Source of the DNA: JAEKNW01 sp963678375
GTDB lineage: Bacteria; Cloacimonadota; Cloacimonadia; Cloacimonadales; JAFGVF01
Length of the DNA stretch: 64,000 nt
Direction: 5' to 3'
Assembly (NCBI GenBank): GCA_963678375.2
Contig: OY782831.1
Coordinates: 682,001-746,000, forward strand
The position numbers and the translations under genes are program-made. The notes beneath the pieces are model-generated. The model had not been told where the DNA came from. It saw only the letters and a list, made by a program, of their open reading frames with translations, and did no database searches. This document shows, piece after piece, positions 48,779-57,462 of the stretch. Each line of letters starts with the position of its first letter. Position 1 is the stretch's first letter.

Positions 48779-49453
48779 CTATTTACCCTCCGTAATTTGC
48801 TCTTCAAATCTTCTCTGCTTTTCTCTTACTTCCTCATTAATTTTGTCTAAATCCATATCCTGGAAGTAGAGTGCTAATTTGTAGTTAAGTTCTTTCCCAG
48901 AACAATTAAAGTAACCTTTCATGTTATCAATAAACTGCTCAACTAAGACATCTTTTAAGGTCTTAGAGTTCTCTTTAGTTTTTTTTCTTACATCTTTTAC
49001 AGCCTCACTAAGTTCTTGCTGGGACAATCTTTTAGCTTGTTCAATCCATGCTTCTTGGACCACATAATCTGAATCTTTTACAAAAGGATGAATCGTATTT
49101 AATCTATCTAAACCAATCTCCTGAACTGTAGCAGAATCAATGCCCATATCTTTAATAAAGTAATCATAAATCTTAACTAACTTATTAGCAACACTTGCAG
49201 GCAGGTTATGTTCAATCTCTACAAAATCTCTAAAGTTCTTATAACCTTTAATCTTGAATATGCGTTTGCTCTTTATCTCAGAAAGTATCTCTCCTAGGCT
49301 AATAAAGTCTTCTTCTAACCTGCCTTTCATTACTTCAACAGCCTTAAATCTCTCTTCTGGTGTCATCTCCACTGGGAGCGCCGACATCCCTGACGGCATC
49401 TTCCTTTCATCTCCGCCATTAATTTTGCTTCTTCCAAATAAATCTCTATTCAT
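48779..49453 (-). CDS. Early phage protein of unknown function (repeat near N-terminus)
   Basis: 224 residues, helical (FKIKGYKNFRDFVEIEHNLP, SQQELSEAVKDVRKKTKENS). The central part resembles small-HTH/ParB-linker proteins but this is weak. Residues ~18-28 (KMPSGMSALPVE) are made by a palindromic repeat inserted in frame (49371-49402). RBS AAGGAG. Confidence 0.65.
   Translation of the reverse strand: MNRDLFGRSKINGGDERKMPSGMSALPVEMTPEERFKAVEVMKGRLEEDFISLGEILSEIKSKRIFKIKGYKNFRDFVEIEHNLPASVANKLVKIYDYFIKDMGIDSATVQEIGLDRLNTIHPFVKDSDYVVQEAWIEQAKRLSQQELSEAVKDVRKKTKENSKTLKDVLVEQFIDNMKGYFNCSGKELNYKLALYFQDMDLDKINEEVREKQRRFEEQITEGK
49371..49402. repeat. ACTGGGAGCGC palindromic repeat inside an early gene
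   Basis: ACTGGGAGCGCCGACATCCC then TGACGGCATCTT. Same family as 53591-53622 and as the 33-bp tandem repeat near the rRNA operon. Confidence 0.75.
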
Positions 49454-49572
49454 CTTTTTTCTCCTTCTTAATTTGTGTTATATGTTATAATTCGTTAATG
49501 ACGGGAGTTGCTCACGGAGTAGCGACTTCCGACAATTTGTCTTATCTTCTCCATGTCTTCGTGAGAAAGTCT

Positions 49573-50112
49573 TCATCTCTCTTCTTCCACTTTCTTCAAA
49601 TAATTCTTAAGCATAGCAATACAACCACTCCTTTCTTTAGGTTCTAAAGCATTCCAATGTACAGTCTGATAATGCTTTCCAATAAACTTCCTAAATCTAT
49701 CATTAGTCCAACCAACCTGTTGGATTAAACTCCATACATAATCACCTTGTTTATCGAACCTACCAATTCCGTATTTTTCTCTTGGAGAAACTTCTTTCTG
49801 CTTAGGATTTTCGTCTCCCTTAACAATCCCTAGCACTGTCTGAAGTTGCTGAATACTCAGCTTTCTTAAAGAACTCCCAAATCCCCAGGACTTCAACATC
49901 TCATGAAATTCCTCATTGCTCCAATTGTGTTGCCTTTTACTGCTTATCATTATATGCTGTCTCAAGCTCTTAGCATAAGCTTCTTGTTTAGCACTCATAC
50001 CCGTATTAATCCCCCTCCGTGAGGGGGACACAGGGGGTGTTTCCTTAATTCCCCTCTGAGGAGGGGTGGCAGTGTATTTCACTGACGGGGTGGTCTCTTC
50101 ATTTCTCATCAC
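49573..50112 (-). CDS. GemA/Mu gp16-like regulatory protein (DUF1018) with repeat insertion
   Basis: 179 residues. The C-terminal ~130 residues, with FDKQGDYVWSLIQQVGWTND and HWNALEPKERSGCIAMLKNY, belong to the gp16/GemA family, which affects host gene expression and DNA supercoiling in Mu. The ATG at 50112 has GGAGG and overlaps the upstream gene. Between residue ~6 and MSAKQEAYAKSL lie ~32 residues encoded by repeats (50008-50100). Confidence 0.8.
   Translation of the reverse strand: MMRNEETTPSVKYTATPPQRGIKETPPVSPSRRGINTGMSAKQEAYAKSLRQHIMISSKRQHNWSNEEFHEMLKSWGFGSSLRKLSIQQLQTVLGIVKGDENPKQKEVSPREKYGIGRFDKQGDYVWSLIQQVGWTNDRFRKFIGKHYQTVHWNALEPKERSGCIAMLKNYLKKVEEER
50008..50100. repeat. Two repeats inserted in frame near the start of the gp16-like gene
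   Basis: AATCCCCCTCCGTGAGGGGG...GGGGGTGTTTC followed by AATTCCCCTCTGAGGAGGGG...GACGGGGTGGT. Both are members of the families at 37019 and 37269. Confidence 0.85.
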
Positions 50113-50663
50113 GATATCCTCCTATTTTCGACATATTGATACCTAACTGAAAATTGTTCATAATTTATCTTCTCTATTTTACCCATTGAGACTAGAGTGT
50201 CTAAAGCTCCAATAGCTTGTTCTAATCTACAACCCATAGCTTCAACTACTTCAAAAGCCGAGAACATACCTTTATCCTTAACTGTTTCAATAACATCATC
50301 AAGATGAAGATTTCTGTCTGGTCTAGTTTCCTTTTCAATCACTGGAGCTTTAACATATCCTCTCTTCTCAATCCTGTAAACAGTCCTAGTACTTACACCT
50401 AATTCCTTTGCCTTATCTTCAACTTCAGCATATCTACTGCCTTCACATCCTAATCTTACTGTAGAAGTCTGATAATTATATCTGTAGAGTACTGGGTGTG
50501 ATGAAACACTTACCCTTTTAATCTTACCTTCTTTCTCCCAATTTTTAAGAACTCTATGGCAAGATGTTTTTGGAACACCAGTGTGCTCAATAACTTGTTG
50601 AACACTAAAGCTTTCTCTTATTTGATATATATAGTTATTGATTAATCTCTCATTTCGTGTCAT
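50109..50663 (-). CDS. Early HTH protein
   Basis: 184 residues with three helix-turn-helix-like parts: SVQQVIEHTGVPKTSCHRVL, DKAKELGVSTRTVYRIEKRG and SAFEVVEAMGCRLEQAIGAL. Likely a DNA-binding regulator of the early operon. Directly downstream of the MuB-type gene, the place of small regulators in Mu relatives. Not assignable to a named protein. Confidence 0.65.
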   Translation of the reverse strand: MTRNERLINNYIYQIRESFSVQQVIEHTGVPKTSCHRVLKNWEKEGKIKRVSVSSHPVLYRYNYQTSTVRLGCEGSRYAEVEDKAKELGVSTRTVYRIEKRGYVKAPVIEKETRPDRNLHLDDVIETVKDKGMFSAFEVVEAMGCRLEQAIGALDTLVSMGKIEKINYEQFSVRYQYVENRRIS

Positions 50664-50666
50664 TGA

Positions 50667-51422
50667 TTACCCTCTATTGAACTTAAAATTGTATTTTTTA
50701 ATATCTTCTTTAGTGATTCTACCTAAGTTCTCACTCTTAGCCAAAATCTCAAATTTCTTTATATAACTCTCTAGATTGTGTAAATTACCTCTCATCTCTT
50801 CGATCATTCGTCTATAAACCTCAGGGTCAGCTTCAACTTCCATAGTCTTACCAATAATGCTGATTATGTCTTCTCTGGTAAGGATATCAAAAGGACAGTA
50901 GTTAGTAATCCTTCCTGAGAAGTGAGAATCGTAGCTTTCAATTTTCTTCTTGGTATCTTCCTCTCCAATCATCACTATTTTAGCACCAGCCTTATCTCTG
51001 AAGTCTCTTAACAGCTCAACGATATCCCACTTCCTGAATTTAAAAGCTACATTAACTTCATCTATAAAAAACACAAAAGGTGGCATACCTGAAGCAGATC
51101 TTCTTAAACTAATCTCTTCAAACAACCTGATACATTCTTTCGCTATTTCTGAAGAGTAACCTCTAGGAATAATATCATTACCTGTAAGAATGAAGTTCAA
51201 TGTCCTATAAATCTCTCTTAAGAAACTTCTACCTGATTCTTTGGTTTCAATTCGATAATATCCCCAGTCATTTTTAGGAAAATTCTTCAAAGCAAGTTGG
51301 CTTTTACCAGTACCTGTAAAACCATAAAAAACTACTAAATCGCCCCCATTTCGGCTACATATCTCTTTGATAATCTGATTAGCCTTAACTACGTTTTTTG
51401 TTTCAATTAATAAATTTTTCAT
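50667..51422 (-). CDS. MuB-type AAA+ ATPase (transposition target protein)
   Basis: 251 residues. Walker A GFTGTGKS (residues 34-41), Walker B FVFFIDEVN, sensor-like IVMIGEED. Size and place directly after the transposase gene match MuB/TniB-type proteins, which pick target DNA and activate the transposase. RBS AGGAG. Confidence 0.9.
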   Translation of the reverse strand: MKNLLIETKNVVKANQIIKEICSRNGGDLVVFYGFTGTGKSQLALKNFPKNDWGYYRIETKESGRSFLREIYRTLNFILTGNDIIPRGYSSEIAKECIRLFEEISLRRSASGMPPFVFFIDEVNVAFKFRKWDIVELLRDFRDKAGAKIVMIGEEDTKKKIESYDSHFSGRITNYCPFDILTREDIISIIGKTMEVEADPEVYRRMIEEMRGNLHNLESYIKKFEILAKSENLGRITKEDIKKYNFKFNRG

Positions 51423-51432
51423 TTTTACTCCT

Positions 51433-54108
51433 TTAGTTCAGACCAGCTTGCTTAAAAGCTTGCTCCCACTCCTGGTCTTCTTCTTCTTCTTGATTGTCTA
51501 ATTCTTCGATTTGTTTTCTAATTTCTTCTAACTCTTTATCTTCTTTACTTAAATATTCTTGCTCAACAACTTGAGCATTAATAACTTCTTCTTCAGTAAC
51601 AATTATCTCATTTTCAGGTAATAGTTCGGTTTTCTTATCTCTTGGCTTGTAATCTAAAGAAGTGTAGCTATCCTTCTGCTTAGTATGTAGTCGGTCCTGA
51701 TCAGCTATGAGTTCTTCAACTGGAGCTTTTAATACCTTTTGAACCTCTTTCATACTCTTAGCTCCAGTAGCTCTTAATGCTAAATAATACCCAATACCAT
51801 GTTTTTCATATCTTCTAGTATCTCTTAAGGAAGTCATATCATCATCATATTGATAACCTGCTACAAAAGCTCTTGCAGGTTCATCATAATATTCTCCCAT
51901 CGTAGAAGCTATCTTTACACTCCAGATATCTCTCTCATCGTAATAATATAGAATTTTCTTACCGATTAAACTGGCAAAAATTGCATGTCTGTAATAGATA
52001 CCACCTACATAAATACCATCTCTCTGAACCTTTACTTCCTTAAGATAAGGATCTCTCATGTACCTATCTAAAGTGGCTTGTGATGGAACTACCTTGTCTT
52101 TAAGATTATAAGCTTCTATTGGTGATAAAACCTTGCCTTCGATATTCCTGTTAATTGTACATAACTCAGTTGAAGTATTCCACATGTGGATAAAACCTTT
52201 TAATAGTTCTTCAAATTCTTCTAATGTAGGTATAGCATCACTAAATTTAATACAAAGCTCCCTGTTGGTCATTTTGAGCATTTCTTCTCTTTCTTCAGGT
52301 TTCCTACCAAAATAGACAGGGAACTTATCTTCAAACCTACTAAAACACCACTTCCAAAATGGCTCTATCATCTTCGATTCTGAGTTCTTTGGTATAGTGA
52401 AATGATACTCTTTAATCCCAATATTCTTATACATACCTAAATCACCTGAATCAAGCATAGCCTGTGCTCTCTGTTTACCCTTAGTATTTCTTTTTTTATA
52501 GATAAACTCTTCAGGTGCAAAGGCTATATTCCTATATGATTTAGCATTATCAGTTCTTATATGTTCAGGTAGTCCAAAATGTTCAATTCCATCTCGCAAA
52601 GCATTTCTGACTAAGTTACCAGTTTCTGTTTTACCCACTGCACAGCCAGTTATAGCTTTTGTGGCTATATCAATCCACCAAACCACTACAGGCTTAAAAA
52701 TTACGCTGTATTCAGCCTTTTCTCTATAAAATGGACTAAAGACAGGTACACTAGAATGTTTACCGTCACTCTCCCATATTTGCCCAGGCAAAGCGTTGTT
52801 GATTCTGATAGTGTGAGGCCTTGCTTTATTCTTATATCCTTCAGGACCTTCTAAAGCTGACATACCAAGTACATCTTCTCTGGTCTCTTTCATTATATTG
52901 AATAAGGTCCTCTGAGATATTTGAAGCTTTAAGCCCTTTTCAGCTAACTTGTTTTTAACAATAGTCATTACTTCAGTACTATCCCAGCTAATCCTGGCTT
53001 TTGACACATTCTCTATCAAGGTTCTTACTTGGTTACTGACTTGTGATTTTCTTCCTACCACACCTCTTTTTTGCTCAAGTAAACTAACTGGATAAGCTGA
53101 ATCACCAGAATCTCTATACTTCTTCTCCCACTTCTTAACAGTCTTAATTGATATACTCTCCACATCCATCTTCTTCAGGATAAATGGTAATATCTCACCT
53201 TTATTTAGCTTAATCTCAAATTCATGATCAGCTCGGCCAAGTTTCTCACCTCTTAGCTTAGCCTGTTTTTTATATTCTAAATACTTATCAATAATAGCTT
53301 TTCTTTGCCAGGCTTTCTCTCTCTCAGCCATAGAATGAACATTAAATTCATTCTTCTCAGCTTCCAGCAAGTCTCCTAAGGTTCTGTTACCATCTAAGAC
53401 TTCTAACTCCCATCTTCTTTTAACCATATCAGAGAATCCATCTATTGAAATAAGAGTCCTTGTCTTGCTAACCTTATCAGCAACAGTGATTGAAATCAGC
53501 TCTTTACTCTCTATTCTTCTATATAGAGTCCTTTCGCTTAACCCAGACAAAGCACTAGCTCTATCGAAAGGAATCCATCTTAATGGATCTACTGGGAGCG
53601 CCGACATCTTGTCGGCATCTTCTCTTTCTCCCAATAATCCACTAGCACTTTGATTTTCATTTTGCACTTTGCTTTGCACATTGCACATTGGTTTTAAAAT
53701 TGCACTTTGATTTTCATTTTGCACATTGGTTTGCACATTGCACTTTGATTGCACATTGCTAATCTCTTTATCTTTCAATGCTTTATCTAATTCTGCACAT
53801 TGATTTTCCAGTTTTGGCAGACCCGGCTCTGCCATTTTTTCATTTTTTCGCTTCTTGAGGCTAAAAATTTTTGGACTTTCTTCTGTTTCAACATTAAAAG
53901 TTGCACATTGGATTTGGGAACGATCTACTCCATTATCTTCAAAAATTGCACTTTGGTTTGCTTCTTTTACAAACATAAAGACAACAGGTCTTCCACCTCT
54001 GGGGTTCTTAACCTCAGCAACTGGCCACTCACCTTCGTTTCTTTTATTAATAGCTGTTCTTCTGCTAAATCCATAAAATGCTATCAATTCTTTATATGTT
54101 AACCACAT
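51433..54108 (-). CDS. MuA-type DDE transposase
   Basis: About 891 residues, longer than MuA (663). N-terminal HTH (LTYKELIAFYGFSRRTAINK) and a second at RWIPFDRASALSGLSERTLY bind end sites. The DDE triad is Asp448 (WESDGKHSS), Asp520 (RTDNAKSYR) and Glu582 (MIEPFWKW). Between the HTHs is a stretch of degenerate repeats (CNVQTNVQNENQSA and variants), and KMSALPVDP there comes from an inserted palindromic repeat. ATG at 54108 is chosen for its GGAG at 6-base spacing over TTG at 54120. The C-terminal region is acidic, as in MuA, where it contacts MuB. Confidence 0.93.
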   Translation of the reverse strand: MWLTYKELIAFYGFSRRTAINKRNEGEWPVAEVKNPRGGRPVVFMFVKEANQSAIFEDNGVDRSQIQCATFNVETEESPKIFSLKKRKNEKMAEPGLPKLENQCAELDKALKDKEISNVQSKCNVQTNVQNENQSAILKPMCNVQSKVQNENQSASGLLGEREDADKMSALPVDPLRWIPFDRASALSGLSERTLYRRIESKELISITVADKVSKTRTLISIDGFSDMVKRRWELEVLDGNRTLGDLLEAEKNEFNVHSMAEREKAWQRKAIIDKYLEYKKQAKLRGEKLGRADHEFEIKLNKGEILPFILKKMDVESISIKTVKKWEKKYRDSGDSAYPVSLLEQKRGVVGRKSQVSNQVRTLIENVSKARISWDSTEVMTIVKNKLAEKGLKLQISQRTLFNIMKETREDVLGMSALEGPEGYKNKARPHTIRINNALPGQIWESDGKHSSVPVFSPFYREKAEYSVIFKPVVVWWIDIATKAITGCAVGKTETGNLVRNALRDGIEHFGLPEHIRTDNAKSYRNIAFAPEEFIYKKRNTKGKQRAQAMLDSGDLGMYKNIGIKEYHFTIPKNSESKMIEPFWKWCFSRFEDKFPVYFGRKPEEREEMLKMTNRELCIKFSDAIPTLEEFEELLKGFIHMWNTSTELCTINRNIEGKVLSPIEAYNLKDKVVPSQATLDRYMRDPYLKEVKVQRDGIYVGGIYYRHAIFASLIGKKILYYYDERDIWSVKIASTMGEYYDEPARAFVAGYQYDDDMTSLRDTRRYEKHGIGYYLALRATGAKSMKEVQKVLKAPVEELIADQDRLHTKQKDSYTSLDYKPRDKKTELLPENEIIVTEEEVINAQVVEQEYLSKEDKELEEIRKQIEELDNQEEEEDQEWEQAFKQAGLN
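53591..53622. repeat. ACTGGGAGCGC palindromic repeat inside the transposase gene
   Basis: ACTGGGAGCGCCGACATCTT then GTCGGCATCTTC; encodes DADKMSALPV in frame. Confidence 0.8.
53650..53765. repeat. Degenerate tandem repeat in the transposase gene
   Basis: Repeated TTTGCACATTG, TTTTCATTTTGCAC and TTGCACTTTGATTT phrases, encoding alternating CNVQ and QNENQSA. It lengthens the linker between two DNA-binding domains. Confidence 0.7.
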
Positions 54109-54131
54109 AAGCATCTCCAATTAAGGCTTGG

Positions 54132-54190
54132 AAGTAAGTAGCCCATCGGTGATATACCAAGGAGGATTTCCTTTGATGAACTACTTACTA
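54132..54190 (-). promoter_or_regulatory. Stem-loop region upstream of the transposase gene
   Basis: AGTAAGTAG and CTACTTACT form the outer arms, and AAGGA/TTCCTT an inner pair, in the leader of the transposase message. Could regulate translation of the transposase. A further hairpin, TGGGGCT/AGCCCCA, lies at 54235-54256 just after the preceding gene. Confidence 0.4.
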
Positions 54191-54259
54191 ATATTTTATT
54201 AATCATATTTAGCCTCTTATTAATATTCATAGTAGTGGGGCTATTTTCAGCCCCATTGG

Positions 54260-54478
54260 CTATGAACATCTCTTTCTTAAGTCCTGAAGGCTCTTGAAGT
54301 TCTGATTGGCTAAACTAAGCTTATTCTTAAGTTCTTTATTCTTCTTCTTTAAGCTGTAGTTATCAGCCTTGAGTTCAAAATTCTTACTCTCTAAATCAGA
54401 AGATTTACCTATCCCTGATATGTCGTGCATCACTAACAAAACTAAAATAATTGATAATATTACTATGGTGGTTATCAT
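54260..54478 (-). CDS. Small membrane protein with coiled coil
   Basis: 72 residues. N-terminal membrane helix (TTIVILSIILVLLVMHDI) then a coiled coil (LKADNYSLKKKNKELKNKLS). Function unknown. It lies in the early operon between the antirepressor-like gene and the transposase. Confidence 0.6.
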   Translation of the reverse strand: MITTIVILSIILVLLVMHDISGIGKSSDLESKNFELKADNYSLKKKNKELKNKLSLANQNFKSLQDLRKRCS

Positions 54479-54481
54479 GGC

Positions 54482-55228
54482 TTACTCCTTATCGGACTTC
54501 AAATTGCGAAACTCTTGATTGTTATCTATTATTACTGATTTACTTATCCCATACTCTCTTATAGAGCTTTGCCTTTTCTGCTTTCGGTTTCTTTCCACTA
54601 TCATCTGGATTGCATCAATTTTAAAGGCATACTCCCAATGACCATGTATATTAAGTCGCTTATAGGCAGGTATTAGTCCTTTAATAACATTACGATAAAT
54701 AGTCCTTTCTGAAACCCCTAACTTCTCAGCTGCTTCTCTTTTATTATATGTATTAAGTCCTTCAGGCATCTCTGGAAGTGTATCGATAACATTATTATAT
54801 GTTTTTCTGTTAGTCCGTGTAAGTTTCCTTACTGTAGCTTTTTTTCCACTAGCAACATCTCCCAATACCTGCATTGCCCACTTCTGAAACCTTATCACAT
54901 TCTGCTTCTTTTCTTCACTCTGAACCCTGTTATAATCCAATTTCATCAGTAAACCAAAGACGCCATAGCTGTTAAGAGCCTTAACTTCAAAATCTCTTGT
55001 TCTGGTATACTCTTCACCATACTTAGATGTTTGATTAATTTCATTAGTGAGTGTTACGCCTACCATTGTTCCTTCAAATAGTTCTGAATTTCGCTTTAAC
55101 ACCCCTTTTAAACTGTTATAGTCATAATCTAAAGCCTTTGCTATATCTACAATAGGCATAACTCTACCAATATTACTCTCAATCACTCTTACATCTCTTG
55201 TCTCTGTTACAAATGGTACTACTTGCAT
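54482..55228 (-). CDS. P22 antirepressor-like (P22_AR_N) protein with HTH
   Basis: 248 residues. Residues ~1-120 match the P22_AR_N domain pattern (MPIVDIAKALDYDYNSLKGV, NSYGVFGLLMKL). Residues ~160-190 are an excisionase/MerR-like HTH (YNKREAAEKLGVSERTIYRN). Probably helps lift repression or regulates early transcription. Overlaps the upstream gene by 10 bases. Confidence 0.75.
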   Translation of the reverse strand: MQVVPFVTETRDVRVIESNIGRVMPIVDIAKALDYDYNSLKGVLKRNSELFEGTMVGVTLTNEINQTSKYGEEYTRTRDFEVKALNSYGVFGLLMKLDYNRVQSEEKKQNVIRFQKWAMQVLGDVASGKKATVRKLTRTNRKTYNNVIDTLPEMPEGLNTYNKREAAEKLGVSERTIYRNVIKGLIPAYKRLNIHGHWEYAFKIDAIQMIVERNRKQKRQSSIREYGISKSVIIDNNQEFRNLKSDKE

Positions 55229-55539
55229 TCTTCCCCCAATAGCTCGTGATACTGAGCTTTGGTTAATGGTGTAACTAATCCATCTTCATTCTCAGAATAT
55301 GGGTATGAAGTCTTTATTATGATAATTTGCTTTGGCATTATGAAGGATGTCCTTGTCTCATCATTACCTTTAGCCATTACAAGCCTATCAGCTCCGATAT
55401 TTTCGATTGTCTTTTCCATGTGTGCTAAGGCTTCTACAGTTTCGATCTTGTGTAACTTAGCATACGATTTTAAAAAGATGTCAGTGTTTGATTCTTTTGA
55501 ATCAGGATCTGTTAGTTCTAAATATCTGTATTTACTCAT
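55219..55539 (-). CDS. Early phage protein of unknown function
   Basis: 106 residues, soluble (SNTDIFLKSYAKLHKIETVE, LVTPLTKAQYHELLGEE). Not recognised. Within the early operon. Confidence 0.6.
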   Translation of the reverse strand: MSKYRYLELTDPDSKESNTDIFLKSYAKLHKIETVEALAHMEKTIENIGADRLVMAKGNDETRTSFIMPKQIIIIKTSYPYSENEDGLVTPLTKAQYHELLGEECK

Positions 55540-55547
55540 TAGTCCCC

Positions 55548-55757
55548 CTAAAATAGCTGTTCTTTTTTAAATTTAATCTCATAATCTTCACAGAAAAGCC
55601 TGATTGCTTCTTTCTTATTATCATTTAACTTACCTAATATCATTGCAGCTTTACTAATTGGGTAACGATCACTAGTTATACTTGATGTGTGTTGGTGCAA
55701 TACCCATGAGTGATAACTTACTGAATCATCTTCATACCAACCCCATTGAGTACTCAT
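55548..55757 (-). CDS. Early phage protein of unknown function
   Basis: 69 residues, aromatic N-terminus (MSTQWGWYEDDSVSYHSWVL). Not recognised. Starts one base after the stop of the first early gene. Confidence 0.6.
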   Translation of the reverse strand: MSTQWGWYEDDSVSYHSWVLHQHTSSITSDRYPISKAAMILGKLNDNKKEAIRLFCEDYEIKFKKEQLF

Positions 55758-55758
55758 C

Positions 55759-56037
55759 TCATTCTCCTCTGCTTATTCTTTCATTAACAACATGTTCTGG
55801 TATCATACTACCACCGAACCTCTCAATAACTTCTCTCTGGCCTTCTATCCAAGGACCTAGCAAATCTTCTATCACTTTCTCAACTTCTGCATTATTACGA
55901 ACTCCCATGATTATTCTCCTAATGCTATCAGGTTTCAGGTCCTTTCCAATCTCCTGATTTATATAATCTGTTAATAAATCATTAGATAAAGAATTTGCAG
56001 TCATAGCAGCTCTTATTTCTCTTGCTTCATACTTCAT
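55759..56037 (-). CDS. First early gene, possible Ner/Cro-like regulator
   Basis: 92 residues. Helical, with SIRRIIMGVRNNAEVEKVIE resembling the recognition part of a small HTH regulator. It is the first gene leftward from the operator and diverges from the S24 repressor, the place of ner in Mu. Not certain. Confidence 0.55.
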   Translation of the reverse strand: MKYEAREIRAAMTANSLSNDLLTDYINQEIGKDLKPDSIRRIIMGVRNNAEVEKVIEDLLGPWIEGQREVIERFGGSMIPEHVVNERISRGE

Positions 56038-56089
56038 ATTTATCTCCTTTAATTATTTTTCTTGACGGTTTTATCTTTTTACTTCACGA

Positions 56090-56128
56090 TGTCCACATAT
56101 AGGACAACAATATCTACATAATGTAGAT
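56090..56128. promoter_or_regulatory. Immunity operator region
   Basis: Two 17-bp dyads: TGTCCACATATAGGACA (56090-56106, imperfect centre) and ATCTACATAATGTAGAT (56112-56128, perfect). On the minus strand TTGACT (56128-56133) is followed directly by the second dyad as its spacer, so binding there would block the early promoter. A half-site TGTAGAT recurs at 56151. Confidence 0.7.
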
Positions 56129-56170
56129 AGTCAAGAAAAAAATTGCGTTTTGTAGATTTAAGGAGTGATT

Positions 56171-56914
56171 GTGGATATTATAGACCGACTGAAAATGTTG
56201 CTAAGTGCTTTAAATATAAAGCAAAAGGACTTTGCTATATCTCTAGAAATAAAACCAAATACTTTTAATCATTATTTGCTAGGGAATAGAAAAATACCTC
56301 TTGAATTAGTTACAGAAATCGTAAAATCTACAAAATGCAACTCTCATTGGCTTCTCACTGGAGAAGGGGAGATGTTCCTTTCCAAAGACCAGGACCATTC
56401 TCCTAAACACAAAACAGAACTAAATGCCGACAAACTCAAACAATACATAGAACTAGGTAAATCAAACACAAAACTAGAGGATGAACAAGCCAAGAGCATT
56501 AATAATCCTTCCTCTGTTGTTTCACTTCCAATAGTTGGAGAAATTGCAGCAGGTAATCCTTTAGAAGTAAGAGATTCAGATCTGCTTGGTAAAATACTAG
56601 TATCTACTGAGCTTATTAGTGATCCTGAAAACTTTTTTTGCTTCAGGGTAAATGGATGGAGCATGAGTCCTGAGATACAGCATAACGATGTCGTTATAGT
56701 TAATAAGATATATGACTATGATGATATGGATAACAGAATTGTAGCAGTCAGATTAGATGATGGTATCACTCTTAAACTACTCAAGCTAGACCATGAAAAC
56801 GAGTGCTCCTGGTTAATGCCAATCAATGATGATTACAAACCTATTTTAATAAATCAATACTCCTCCATTGTTATGTTAGGGGTTTTAGAATTCCTCATTA
56901 GAAGTTATAAATGA
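56171..56914 (+). CDS. LexA-like (S24) phage repressor
   Basis: About 247 residues. N-terminal HTH (KQKDFAISLEIKPNTFNHYL). Predicted self-cleavage at Ala127-Gly128 (EIAAGNP), nucleophile Ser164 (GWSMSP) and Lys202 (TLKLLKL), with spacings like LexA, so induction through RecA is likely. GTG at 56171 follows AAGGAG; GTG at 56165 overlaps that site. It shares an ATGA overlap with the next gene, so two unknown proteins are made with the repressor in the lysogen. Confidence 0.9.
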   Translation: MDIIDRLKMLLSALNIKQKDFAISLEIKPNTFNHYLLGNRKIPLELVTEIVKSTKCNSHWLLTGEGEMFLSKDQDHSPKHKTELNADKLKQYIELGKSNTKLEDEQAKSINNPSSVVSLPIVGEIAAGNPLEVRDSDLLGKILVSTELISDPENFFCFRVNGWSMSPEIQHNDVVIVNKIYDYDDMDNRIVAVRLDDGITLKLLKLDHENECSWLMPINDDYKPILINQYSSIVMLGVLEFLIRSYK

Positions 56915-57462
56915 TTGATACATTAAAAGTTATTTCTGATACTCTAACAATAATCAATTCATCTACATCACCAAGAATTGAAAATAACTTATTTACAAAT
57001 ATAGTATCATGGACTTCTATAGTTGGATTAATTGTAACTTTATGGACATTAAGACAAGTTAGTTCAAGCAAAAAAGTAATTAACGATATTAATAAAAACA
57101 TATTATTGGATGAAACTTTTGATCATCACGTGAAGATATTTAATGATTGTTTAGACAAATTGAGAGGTGAAAGTTTCACACCAAATGATAAAATAATAAA
57201 AGAACTTCGTAAAATTAAACCAAGCTTGGAGCATTTCATAATTATACTGGATTCAAAAGATAAAAGATTCATATATGATTTAAGCTCAAGAATTAGAAGC
57301 TTTGATGAACTTTGCCTTAAATCTGATCACTCATGGATATTTAATTCATTTATTAAGAAAAAAAGACTTGCAGTAAATGATATAAAAAAAATATATTCTG
57401 ATCTAGAAGAGATAACACTTCATATATTAACAGAACACCAAAGAAGAAGCAAAAAAAAATGA
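56911..57462 (+). CDS. Repressor-linked membrane protein of unknown function
   Basis: 183 residues with one membrane helix (~29-52, NIVSWTSIVGLIVTLWTLRQ), then a basic helical cytoplasmic domain. Overlaps the repressor stop by ATGA and the next gene likewise. Genes tied to the repressor are usually expressed in the lysogen; exclusion or defence is the natural guess. No family recognised. Confidence 0.6.
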   Translation: MIDTLKVISDTLTIINSSTSPRIENNLFTNIVSWTSIVGLIVTLWTLRQVSSSKKVINDINKNILLDETFDHHVKIFNDCLDKLRGESFTPNDKIIKELRKIKPSLEHFIIILDSKDKRFIYDLSSRIRSFDELCLKSDHSWIFNSFIKKKRLAVNDIKKIYSDLEEITLHILTEHQRRSKKK

